The notes under the pieces were generated by a model that ran no database searches, had not been told where the DNA came from, and was given only the letters and a program-made list of their open reading frames with translations. Of a stretch of DNA of 64,000 bases, positions 8,715-16,434 are shown piece by piece. Numbering within the stretch: the first letter of the stretch is position 1; each line of letters starts with the position of its first letter. Location of the stretch: assembly GCA_951812325.1 (NCBI GenBank), contig OX638294.1, positions 3,386,859 to 3,450,858 on the forward strand, read 5' to 3'. The DNA is from an uncultured Thermoanaerobaculia bacterium. Its GTDB lineage: Bacteria > Acidobacteriota > Thermoanaerobaculia > Multivoradales > Multivoraceae. The position numbers and the translations under genes are program-made.

Positions 8715-10055
8715 TCAGGAGGCCGGGCGATCGAGGGCGACCCGCGCTACGTTGGCCCACGGGACGAACTCGGCGGTTTCGCTGCCGTTGACGAAGATCA
8801 GCATGCCGGGATTGGACGGCGTGAGGTCGCCGGCACAGTCAAGTTGCAGAAGCTCGCCGCTGTAAAGCGCCACGCTCACGCCGCGGCCCGAGTCGCATTC
8901 CTCCTGATCCGGAGGCTCGATGGAAGCGACGAGGCCGAAGGGAATCGTGTAGTCGACGCCGCCGGCCGGCGCGTCGAGCGTCTCGGTCGTTTCGCTCTCG
9001 TCGAGGTCGAAGACCAGCCGACCGGCGAGGCGACTGCCGGTGCGCGTGGTGACGGCGCCCGAGAGCGCCTGGCCCGGCGGGAAGTCGTCGTAGGCGGGGC
9101 CGCTGCCGTCGCCTTCGGTGAAGTCGAGGCGTTCGAAGGCCTCCCACGATACGAGCACCCGGCCGTAGCGTACGTCGTCGACGTAGACGCCGCGATTGCC
9201 GCGGCCAGCGGCGCGGGCGCCGGAGAGGACGAACTCGCCGCCGTCGCGCAGCGTCACCTGTGCACGGTTCCGGGAGTCGCGCGCGATCGTGCGGATTGCG
9301 TCGAACCGCAGGCTGAGTTCGCCCTCCGCTGCCCGGCCCTGAAGCTCGTCGGCGCTGACGCCCAACTGCCGGTCCCACTGGACGAAGCCGGTGAAGCTCC
9401 CGTGTGCGGTGCGCACCGTGCCGTGCAGCCGGTCCGGAGCGGCTTCCAGTTCGGCGGTGGGGAGCAACTCGATCGCGTGGATCCGGCGTTCGCCGAGGTC
9501 GACGACGCCTTGCTCGTCGTCCCACACCCGGACGCCGTCGGCGAAGTCGTCGGCGTCGAAGCGGTCGAGGATGAACACCGTCCCGCTCTTGAGCGTGACG
9601 AGGAGCTCGCGCCCGCTCGGCTCGATCCGTCTGACGTCGCCGAAGCGCGCCATGAAGGGCCGGCCCAGGTTGAGCTTTCGCTTGCGCCGGGTGATCTCGA
9701 CGCCAAGGACGGTGACCGGCATGCTCTTGGTCAGTCGCTCGGGCGGCACGTCCCCGGCCCAGGGGTTCTCCTCCTTGAAGCCGTTGAAGTAGTCGCCCCA
9801 GAACGCCTCCTCGTCGCCGCCGAAACGCAGGCGCCCTTGGTAGGCGGCGCCGCTCCTCGTCGTGACCCGTCCGTAGAGGAAGCCCTGGTGGGCCTTGACC
9901 GACGTCGCGGGTGAGCGAGCCGCCGCGGGCGGGGCCGTGGCGTCAGGCTTGCCATCGGGGTTCCGCAGCAGACGCGCCGCGACGAGGCCGAGAGCCACAA
10001 GAAGGGCGAACAGCAAGAGCGCGGCGGCGCCGCCGGCGATCCTGGCTCTGGTCAT
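8715..10055 (-). CDS. Unrecognised membrane-anchored protein with repeated beta modules
   Basis: 446 aa. Residues 8-30 form one N-terminal membrane segment (AALLLFALLVALGLVAARLL) and the rest should be outside the cytoplasm. I do not recognise the family. The body repeats a pattern of about 60-120 residues: G-x-V-x-T-x-x-G-x-x-F/Y-x-G-x-x, an acidic-aromatic strand, then I-R-x-I. Examples are GRVTTRSGAAYQGRLRFG, GTVRTAHGSFTGFVQWD and GAVTTRTGSRLAGRLVFD, so it is probably a chain of small beta barrels. A fragment of a related gene lies at 6610-6695. It is separate from its neighbours and no function can be assigned. Confidence 0.8.
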   Translation of the reverse strand: MTRARIAGGAAALLLFALLVALGLVAARLLRNPDGKPDATAPPAAARSPATSVKAHQGFLYGRVTTRSGAAYQGRLRFGGDEEAFWGDYFNGFKEENPWAGDVPPERLTKSMPVTVLGVEITRRKRKLNLGRPFMARFGDVRRIEPSGRELLVTLKSGTVFILDRFDADDFADGVRVWDDEQGVVDLGERRIHAIELLPTAELEAAPDRLHGTVRTAHGSFTGFVQWDRQLGVSADELQGRAAEGELSLRFDAIRTIARDSRNRAQVTLRDGGEFVLSGARAAGRGNRGVYVDDVRYGRVLVSWEAFERLDFTEGDGSGPAYDDFPPGQALSGAVTTRTGSRLAGRLVFDLDESETTETLDAPAGGVDYTIPFGLVASIEPPDQEECDSGRGVSVALYSGELLQLDCAGDLTPSNPGMLIFVNGSETAEFVPWANVARVALDRPAS

Positions 10056-10080
10056 TGCCGGAACATTGTCTCCGAACCGA

Positions 10081-10098
10081 AGGGGCGGAGGCGCCCCT
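10081..10098. repeat. Small GC-rich hairpin
   Basis: AGGGGCG at 10081-10087 pairs with CGCCCCT at 10092-10098. It lies just upstream of the minus-strand gene starting at 10055, in the 279-bp gap before the toxin-antitoxin pair. The rest of that gap up to the operator at 10284 shows nothing recognisable. Confidence 0.4.
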
Positions 10099-10283
10099 GC
10101 AAGACTGACGATGCCGACCGGCCCGCGATTACCGCCGTCTCGGCGTCAGCCTCGCGCCCTGTTCTCCTCCGCTCTCACACTCCCGGAACCCCGGATCCGC
10201 TCCCGTCATCTCCACCGAGACTCCGACCCTCGACCCTACCGATACTCGCCGACGACCCCCGACGCCCCTCAGCGGTCGAGCAC

Positions 10284-10303
10284 TTGACTTCAACCGAAGT
10301 CAA
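10284..10303. promoter_or_regulatory. Probable antitoxin operator (perfect 8-bp inverted repeat)
   Basis: TTGACTTC (10284-10291) and GAAGTCAA (10296-10303) form a perfect palindrome with a 4-bp spacer, 31 bp before the antitoxin start. The left arm also contains TTGACT, a good -35 box. RHH antitoxins usually bind such palindromes and repress their own operon, so this is the likely autoregulation site. The same half-sites remain, partly eroded, in the dead copy at 3555-3575. Confidence 0.65.
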
Positions 10304-10334
10304 CGACATCGTATGGGGTCGGAGGTGTTCCAGG

Positions 10335-10571
10335 ATGGTGCAGGTAACCGCGAGGCTCCCCGACGAACTGGTCGAGAAGGCGGACCGTGCCGCCAGTCGA
10401 CTGAATCGATCTCGGGCTCAGTTGCTCAGGCAGGCGCTCGAGTACTACCTCGATGACTTCGAGGATCTTCGCCTGGCCCTGGATCGACTCAACGACCCCG
10501 CGGATCCGGTGCTGGATTGGGAAGATGTCAGGCGCGATCTACTCGATCAAGATCAAGGCGAGCGCGGCTAG
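10335..10571 (+). CDS. RHH (CopG/Arc-type) antitoxin
   Basis: 78 aa. The ATG at 10335 follows GGAGG at 10321-10325 at good spacing; the open frame begins at a TTG at 10284 that is really part of the operator. The N-terminal beta strand VQVTARLPDEL and the helix pair EKADRAASRLNRSRAQLLRQ form a ribbon-helix-helix DNA-binding fold. The acidic C-terminal half (residues about 45-78) would wrap the toxin. The toxin gene starts at 10525 inside this gene, so the two are translationally coupled. The upstream palindrome is its probable operator. Confidence 0.87.
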   Translation: MVQVTARLPDELVEKADRAASRLNRSRAQLLRQALEYYLDDFEDLRLALDRLNDPADPVLDWEDVRRDLLDQDQGERG

Positions 10572-10788
10572 AGCTCTCGGGAAGATCGATCCCGGCGATC
10601 GCCGGCGCATCGTCGCGGCGATCGATCGGCTGGCCGTCGAGAGGTCGGCGGGATCTGCGCTGAAGGGAGAATTCGGTGGACTCAGGCGGCTCCGCGTTGG
10701 CCGCTACCGGATCGTCTACGAGACGATCCACGAGCAGCTCACGGTGCTGGTCGTCCGCGTGGGCCATCGCAGGGAGGTCTATCGTTAG
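10525..10788 (+). CDS. RelE/ParE-family toxin
   Basis: 87 aa from the ATG at 10525, overlapping the antitoxin by 47 bases. The order SIKIKASAARALGKI, DPGDRRRIVAAIDRLA, a central LKGEFGGLRRLRVGRYRIVYE and a final LVVRVGHRREVYR is that of RelE/ParE proteins; the GLRRLRVGRYRIVY strand and the C-terminal H-R-x-x-V-Y are diagnostic. RelE members cut mRNA in the ribosome and ParE members poison gyrase; the basic residues in the last strand favour the RelE side, but this is not certain. Intact, with its antitoxin, so the pair is likely functional. Confidence 0.87.
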   Translation: MSGAIYSIKIKASAARALGKIDPGDRRRIVAAIDRLAVERSAGSALKGEFGGLRRLRVGRYRIVYETIHEQLTVLVVRVGHRREVYR

Positions 10789-10820
10789 GTGTTGGCGTTT
10801 CGACCCGGCTGCCGGCCGGA

Positions 10821-10851
10821 ACCCGGGTGGCGCGGAGCGCGCCACCCGGGT
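10821..10851 (+). terminator. Strong hairpin after the toxin gene
   Basis: ACCCGGGTGGCGC (10821-10833) pairs perfectly over 13 bp with 10839-10851, leaving a 5-base loop. It lies 32 bp after the toxin stop and before the convergent cytochrome gene that ends at 10953, so it could end transcription from both sides. Only a weak CTCCTTT follows, so Rho-independent termination is likely but not assured. Confidence 0.55.
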
Positions 10852-10952
10852 CGCTCCTTTGGTCGAATATGGCCCGATATGCTCCCTCGTCGCGCCTTGC
10901 CGGGCGGGCGCCTGGCCACTCTCGGTGCGACACGGACTTCTGCCACGGGCTG

Positions 10953-12542
10953 CTAGGGGCCGGCCGAGGATGCGGCCGGATCGCCGACCGGGGCGGCAAA
11001 CAGCGGTACCCGTTGCGGTTGATCGGTATCGGCGCCGATGGTGACCGTTCCCTGGAGCTGACCCTGCTCGTTGAGCCGCCCCTCGATCACGGTGGTCGTG
11101 GCGCTCGCGTTGAGGGTGGGGAACTGGGTCGTGATCTTCAGCTCGTCGCCCTGCCACTCGAAGTCGTCGAGGACGATGGAGTAGATGCCGCCCATGTAGA
11201 GCCAGCCCTCGCCCCGGCGCGGGGCGTGGAAGCCCAGGAAGCCCCCGGCCAGGTAGGAATCGGTCTCCGGGTGCAGGGCCAGGAGATCGCGGATCTGCTG
11301 CTCCGGGTCCTGCTGTTCGAAGAGGACGCCGTCCTTCTGCACGACCTCGATGAAGCCGTTGAACATCTCGCTGAACGTGTCGCCGCGATAGATGATCTCC
11401 TTCGTCGGGTCCGGGTTGGCCGGGTTCTCGGCCGAATTGTCCCAGACGGCCGTGACGTCGAGGCGGCTGCCGGCCGGGATGTCGATGGGCATGGTCGGGT
11501 AGTAGAGCCACTGCCAGTTGTAGTCGTACTTCGGCACGTCGAGCAGCATTTCCTTCGAACCGTCGGGGTAGGTGAGCTCGTAGCTCATCGCCTTGCCGCG
11601 GACGTGCATGTGCGGGCTGAAGGCGAGGATCTGCGCGTCCTTGTCGAACAGGTAGTGGGCGTTCTCGGCGTGGTGGCCGGCGCCCGGCGGGATGCGCAGG
11701 CCCGTGTTGGTCACCGGAATCGTGATGACCTCCTTCTGGAGATCGCCCCTGCCGAAGTGAAGCCCGATCCTCGAGGCGTCGCGGGTCGCCTCGCCGATCG
11801 GGTGGTAGTGCTGGTCGACCACGACCCGGGCCTTCGAACCGAAGCGCCGCCCGACGCCGTCCGGGAAGACGTAGGGCGGCATGCCGGCCGTCCAGATGCC
11901 GAGTACGCCGGCGTAGGCCGGGCCGCCCTCGTTCATTCTGGTCGTGTAGGTGGTGAGGAAGTGATGCGTGACACGCGAATCCTCGGGCAGGAACTCGATC
12001 GCACGAATCCAGCGCGGCTCGCCGAGGTCGACCTCGACCACCTGCTGCGGGAAGAGATCGTCACCCTCGGCCGGCACCTCGATCCTGTCGAGGGTGACGA
12101 CGAAGTCGGGTTCGCCGAGCTTCCAGCCCTCATGGAACGTCGGCGCCTCGGGCAGGTCGGCGGGGTCTCCCTGCGGGGCGCCGGCCCTGGCCCAGCCGGT
12201 GATCGTCTCGATCTCGCTGTCGGTGAGCGAGATGTCGTTCGACCATGCGTGCCTGTCGGACTCGCCGCTCCACGGCGGCATGTCGCGGTTCTCCACCGCG
12301 CGGGCGATCGACCGGGCCCACGGCCGCGCCTCCCGGTACGTCATGAGCGACATCGGGGCGACTTCGCCGGTCCGATGGCACTGCACGCAGTTCTTGAAGA
12401 AGATCGGCGCGACGTCGCGGCTGTAGGTCGGCGCGTCGGCGGCCGCGGCGGGGGAGGCCGCGAATGTCGCGGCAAGTGCTACGGCGGCGCTCGCCGCGAG
12501 CAGGACATGTTGCGTCGGGGTACGGGTCGTTGCCTGATGCAT
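10953..12542 (-). CDS. Cytochrome c / copper type II monooxygenase-like secreted protein (copy 1)
   Basis: 529 aa from the ATG at 12542, which opens a signal peptide (LLAASAAVALAATFAASPAAAA); an open frame reaches 12875 but overlaps an antitoxin gene. A haem c motif NCVQCH (Cys52, His56) is followed by the family block GEVAPMSLMTYREARPWARS. The C-terminal two thirds show the ligand order of peptidylglycine alpha-hydroxylating monooxygenase: HH (THHFL, about 192), H-x-H (DQHYHP, about 243), SPHMHVRGKAM (about 310) and a late Met in EMFNGFI. It should bind haem and copper in the periplasm; oxidation of an unknown substrate is inference. A paralogue is encoded at 54541-55902. Confidence 0.82.
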   Translation of the reverse strand: MHQATTRTPTQHVLLAASAAVALAATFAASPAAAADAPTYSRDVAPIFFKNCVQCHRTGEVAPMSLMTYREARPWARSIARAVENRDMPPWSGESDRHAWSNDISLTDSEIETITGWARAGAPQGDPADLPEAPTFHEGWKLGEPDFVVTLDRIEVPAEGDDLFPQQVVEVDLGEPRWIRAIEFLPEDSRVTHHFLTTYTTRMNEGGPAYAGVLGIWTAGMPPYVFPDGVGRRFGSKARVVVDQHYHPIGEATRDASRIGLHFGRGDLQKEVITIPVTNTGLRIPPGAGHHAENAHYLFDKDAQILAFSPHMHVRGKAMSYELTYPDGSKEMLLDVPKYDYNWQWLYYPTMPIDIPAGSRLDVTAVWDNSAENPANPDPTKEIIYRGDTFSEMFNGFIEVVQKDGVLFEQQDPEQQIRDLLALHPETDSYLAGGFLGFHAPRRGEGWLYMGGIYSIVLDDFEWQGDELKITTQFPTLNASATTTVIEGRLNEQGQLQGTVTIGADTDQPQRVPLFAAPVGDPAASSAGP

Positions 12543-12625
12543 GGTCTCACCTCTGGTCTGAATACTGCCGATACTGGCGGTTGACCGGATCCTGGCGTCC
12601 CGCCCCGGCTGTGCCGGCGGCTGGA

Positions 12626-12850
12626 TCAGCTGCCGGCAGCTCGGACCCGGTCGAGGCAGGCGTCGTCGAGGGCGTCGGCCTCGGGCGAAGCCGCGCCCGC
12701 GAGCAACCGGTCGCGCAGGCGTTGCCGGTCGAGGTCCTTGCGGATCAGTTCGCGAACGTACTCGCTCGACGTGCTGTAGCCGCGGGTGCTGACCTGTTCG
12801 TTGACGAAGCCCTTGAGGGCCTCGGGGAGCGAGATGTTCATCGTCGTCAT
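12626..12850 (-). CDS. ParD-like antitoxin without a toxin partner
   Basis: 74 aa. TMNISLPEALKGFVNEQV followed by STSSEYVRELIRKD is the ribbon-helix-helix N-terminus of ParD antitoxins; the C-terminal part that would hold ParE is short. No toxin gene follows: the next downstream gene is the cytochrome protein at 12542. Upstream, TTGCCA and TAGCGT are spaced 17 bp and the second box ends six bases before the ATG, so the mRNA may be leaderless. It could be an orphan, a cross-acting antidote or the leftover of a lost pair. Confidence 0.78.
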   Translation of the reverse strand: MTTMNISLPEALKGFVNEQVSTRGYSTSSEYVRELIRKDLDRQRLRDRLLAGAASPEADALDDACLDRVRAAGS

Positions 12851-13004
12851 GCGACGACGCTAGCGGCGTTGACAAACTTTGGCAAGGAGCTTCGGTGCTT
12901 CGCGTCGGTTGGGCCGGTCTCCGCCCTCGCCGGCCTCGCTGCGACGGCGCAGATCGTTCAACTGGGCCCGTGCCTGCTCGCTGCTGCGACTCGCCGTCTC
13001 GTGC

Positions 13005-15074
13005 TCAGGCCACAGCCCCGACCTGAACGCGGTCGACGCCGAGTCGTCCCTCCTCGACGACCAGGCCGACGGCGCCACAGTCCAAAGCACGGTCGGTCGC
13101 TTCGAGCGCCACCGCGCCGTCGACCTTGCCGACGAGGCGGTCGCCGTCGACCTGCAGCGTCAACCTGTACGTCCCGCCGAGCCGCCACTCGACATCGGCC
13201 TCGGCCAGCACGTCCTCGCCGTGCAGCATCCGCACGAGCTGCACGCGATTCCCGCCGGCCAGCAGCAGGCCGTAGAAGCGCGTCAGACCCTGGACGCGCG
13301 CGGCGATGCCGGCCCGCTCGACGAGGTGGGGCGTCACCTCCGCGGTCACGGAGTAGTCGCGCCACTCGCGGGTTCCCTGCATCAGCAGCCCCATGCCGGT
13401 GTTCTGGACGAGCCGGAACATCTCGAACCCCTTGGTCAGCAGGTCGACGCCGTTGACCCAGGCGCGATGCGTCATGGCGCCCCGGTGGCGGGGGCGTTCG
13501 AGACGGAACTCCGGCGCACCCGACCACTTCAGCGCCTCGAGGCGGACGCCTTCGGCCGGGCCCTCGACGCGGACGCCGACGGAGAAGATGGGCCCGGGCA
13601 GCGCCGGAACGGTGAACGACACGCGCCGGCTCTCGCCGGCCATGAGTTCGACGGTGTCGTCGTCGAAGGTCACGGTCTCGTCGTCCTCGCCGTAGCAGGA
13701 GAGCCAGACGTTGGCCCGGGCGCCGTCCGCCTGGGCGCTGAGGGTCGCTTCGACCGTCTGGCCGGGAAAGATCCTTGGCGACGCGAGCAGTTGGTAGACC
13801 CGGTTCTCGTACCACTTCGCGGTCTCCAGCGACGGGATGAAGACGGGAGACCCGACTCGGGCGTCGCCACCGGCATCGATGCGCAGGGCGCGCTCGCCGG
13901 AGGGCAGGGCGACGTTCGAGAGCTCGGCCTCGCCGTCCGCAACCTGGAACCCCTGCACCGAACCGGGGAAGGAGAAGTGGAACTGGGCGCCGTCCCTGGG
14001 CGCCCAGGCTTGTTTGCCGGCGAGGCCGCGTCCCATGTTGATCACGTGCAGCGCTTCACTGGCGCAGTCGCTGATCGCCCGGCCGCCGTCGGCCGTCGGC
14101 ATGTAGAGGCGGTCGGCCACCGGGCCGCGCCAGTCGAGACCCTTCTGCAGCCCGGCGTCGATGCCGGCCAGCCCCTCCTTGATGCCCAGGAGACAGCCGA
14201 CGTTGCCCGAGTTGCAGTCGGTGTCCCAGCCGCAGGTGTTCACGATCTTGAGCGTCTCGGCGAAGTCGCCCTCCCCGTGCAGCAGCGCCAGGACGATCAG
14301 CCCGTGGTTCGGGACCATGTGGCAGTTGCCGCCGTACTTGTCGTAGCCGTAGCGCTCGGCGAGCCGGGCCCGGGCCCGGCGCCAGTCGCTGTCCCGGGCG
14401 TGCCATTCGCGCAGGTCGCCGATCATCGCGGCGATGACCGAGTCCGGCGGGATGTAGCCGAGGGCGGTGTCGAGGAGCTTGTCGGTGTCCCGTTCGACGA
14501 ACGCCATCGACTCCATGGCCGTCAGCACGCGCGCCCCGTACACCGCTTCGCCGTCGTGGCTGACCCGCGCGGCGGCGGAGGCGAGCTGGACCGCCAGCTC
14601 GGGATTCCCCGGCGCGACCATCGCCCAGCCGTCGATGAAGATCTGGGCGCCGATCTGCTCGGCGACGACCTTGCCGTTGCGTTCCATCGAGCCGCTCTCT
14701 GGCGCCTCGATTCCGCTCTTGAGACGAAGGTAGGCCGTGTGCTCGGTGGAGTTGCCGAGGCCGCCCCACCAGAGCACGGTGCGTTCCCGGATCAGGTAGT
14801 TGAGCCAGGTCTGGCCGATCTCCCGCGAACTGAGAGCCGCGCCTGAACCATGGTCTTCGAGCGCTCGCAGGAAGGTGAAGGTCCCCGAAATGTCGTCGTC
14901 GGTGACGACCAGGGGAACGTCGAGCCGGTCGTGAACGTAGTACTCGATGTCGCCGAGCCGCTTGCGGATCCACTCGTAGGGCCAGCCCTCGAATGGTCGG
15001 CCGAGGTAGACGCCGATGACCTTGCCGAGGACGCCGGCGTAGACGCGGTCCGCGTAGTCGGGGGGTAGCTTCAT
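13005..15074 (-). CDS. ADP-ribosylglycohydrolase family protein with C-terminal beta domain
   Basis: 689 aa. Residues 1 to about 340 are the DraG/ARH helical fold: DYADRVYAGVLGKVIGVYLGRP at the start, the metal site TDDDISGTFTFLRAL (about 58-72) and the second site CGWDTDCNSGNVGCLLG (about 279-295). Both aspartate clusters for the two Mg2+ ions are present. The C-terminal half is rich in beta strand and looks like carbohydrate-binding or concanavalin-like modules. No signal peptide is seen. Such fusions probably act on ADP-ribosyl-like or nucleoside-sugar substrates rather than on nitrogenase. It is transcribed away from the DUF4143 gene at 15149. Confidence 0.86.
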   Translation of the reverse strand: MKLPPDYADRVYAGVLGKVIGVYLGRPFEGWPYEWIRKRLGDIEYYVHDRLDVPLVVTDDDISGTFTFLRALEDHGSGAALSSREIGQTWLNYLIRERTVLWWGGLGNSTEHTAYLRLKSGIEAPESGSMERNGKVVAEQIGAQIFIDGWAMVAPGNPELAVQLASAAARVSHDGEAVYGARVLTAMESMAFVERDTDKLLDTALGYIPPDSVIAAMIGDLREWHARDSDWRRARARLAERYGYDKYGGNCHMVPNHGLIVLALLHGEGDFAETLKIVNTCGWDTDCNSGNVGCLLGIKEGLAGIDAGLQKGLDWRGPVADRLYMPTADGGRAISDCASEALHVINMGRGLAGKQAWAPRDGAQFHFSFPGSVQGFQVADGEAELSNVALPSGERALRIDAGGDARVGSPVFIPSLETAKWYENRVYQLLASPRIFPGQTVEATLSAQADGARANVWLSCYGEDDETVTFDDDTVELMAGESRRVSFTVPALPGPIFSVGVRVEGPAEGVRLEALKWSGAPEFRLERPRHRGAMTHRAWVNGVDLLTKGFEMFRLVQNTGMGLLMQGTREWRDYSVTAEVTPHLVERAGIAARVQGLTRFYGLLLAGGNRVQLVRMLHGEDVLAEADVEWRLGGTYRLTLQVDGDRLVGKVDGAVALEATDRALDCGAVGLVVEEGRLGVDRVQVGAVA

Positions 15075-15148
15075 GCTCCCTGCTCCTGTTGGAGTGAATT
15101 GGGTTTTCTTGAAGCGCTGCTTCCGTTCATCATGATAACTTGCGCCAC

Positions 15149-16303
15149 ATGTTCAGGCGTGCGCTCGATCTCCCGCCGTCCGGAAGCGAGACGTTCTTCC
15201 TCTGGGGCCCCCGCCAGGCGGGCAAGAGCACGCTGCTGCGGCGCGCGTACCCGGAGGGTCGCTGGATCGACCTGCTCAAGGCGGACGAGTACCGCCGCTA
15301 CGCCAGCCGGCCGGAACTCCTGCGTCAGGAGATCGAGGCGGAGGGCGCGGAGCAGAGCCGGCAGGTCGTGATCGACGAGATCCAGAAGGTCCCGGCCCTG
15401 CTCGACGAGGTGCACTGGTTGATCGAGAACCGGGGTCTCCGGTTCGCCCTCTGCGGGTCGAGTGCCCGCAAGGTGCGCCGGGGCGCGGCGAACCTGTTGG
15501 GCGGCCGGGCCCTGCGCTACCAGCTTCACGGGTTGACGGCCCGTGAACTGGGAGCGGACTTCGACCTCGACCGCCTGGTCAACCACGGCTATCTGCCGCC
15601 CGTCTACCTCAGTGGACAGCCCCGGCGTCTGCTCGACGCCTACGTGGGCGACTACCTCCGCGAGGAGATCGCGGCGGAAGGGGCGGTGCGCGCTCTTCCG
15701 GCCTTCAGCGATTTCCTGGACGCCGCCGCGCTGAGCGACGGGGGCATCGTCAACTTCTCGAACATCGCACGCGACTGCGGCGTCTCCGGCCACACGGTGC
15801 GGTCCTGTTTCGGCATCCTGGTGGACACGCTGCTCGGAAGCTGGTTGCCGGCCTGGCGGAAACGGCCGAAGCGCCGCGTGATCCAGGCCCCGAAGTTCTA
15901 CTTCGCGGACGTCGGCGTCGTGAATCGGTTGGCCCGCCGAGGCCGTCTCGAACGCGGTTCGGAGGCTTACGGCCATGCGTTCGAGAACTGGGTCCACCAC
16001 GAGCTCCGCGCCTTCATGAGCTACCGAGCGTACGACGGCGAGCTCTTCCATTGGCGTCTCGCCGGCGGCACGGAGGTCGACTTCGTGCTCGGCGACATGG
16101 ATCTGGCAGTGGAAGCGAAGGCCAGCGCCCGCATCGGTCGGCACCATCTGAAGGGTCTTCGGAGCCTCTGGCAGGATCATCCGGAAGTCGTCCGCCGGGT
16201 CGTCGTCAGCCTCGAACCCCGGTCGCGCAGGACCGACGACGGTGTCGAGGTGCTGTCGCCCGAGGCCTTCGTCCGCCGGTTGTGGAGCGGCGAACTCTGC
16301 TGA
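15149..16303 (+). CDS. DUF4143 AAA ATPase (AAA_14/DUF4143)
   Basis: 384 aa from the ATG at 15149; a TTG lies three codons earlier. An N-terminal P-loop LWGPRQAGKST (residues 18-28) and Walker B QVVIDEIQKVP (about 71-81) are followed by a sensor stretch FALCGSSARK. The C-terminal DUF4143 domain contains HAFENWVHHEL and a nuclease-like core GTEVDFVL plus LAVEAKAS, similar to PD-(D/E)XK folds. This family is widespread and uncharacterised, often near mobile or toxin-antitoxin genes. A second member, only distantly similar, begins at 62951. Just upstream, GAAGC-GCT-GCTTC forms a small palindrome. Confidence 0.88.
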   Translation: MFRRALDLPPSGSETFFLWGPRQAGKSTLLRRAYPEGRWIDLLKADEYRRYASRPELLRQEIEAEGAEQSRQVVIDEIQKVPALLDEVHWLIENRGLRFALCGSSARKVRRGAANLLGGRALRYQLHGLTARELGADFDLDRLVNHGYLPPVYLSGQPRRLLDAYVGDYLREEIAAEGAVRALPAFSDFLDAAALSDGGIVNFSNIARDCGVSGHTVRSCFGILVDTLLGSWLPAWRKRPKRRVIQAPKFYFADVGVVNRLARRGRLERGSEAYGHAFENWVHHELRAFMSYRAYDGELFHWRLAGGTEVDFVLGDMDLAVEAKASARIGRHHLKGLRSLWQDHPEVVRRVVVSLEPRSRRTDDGVEVLSPEAFVRRLWSGELC

Positions 16304-16434
16304 TTCGCGGCTCGACGACCCCGGAGAGGTCAGCCGGGAACCTTGAACGGTGTATCATGTTCGGTGGATCGAGATCCCAGTTCGTTCAGCCGTCGGCAGT
16401 CGCCGACACGACCAGACCCGGAGGGAGAGCCACC

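Noticed and set aside
12860-13090. Small minus-strand frame before the orphan ParD gene as a toxin
   Set aside because: It overlaps the end of the ADP-ribosylglycohydrolase gene in another frame and shows no toxin motif.
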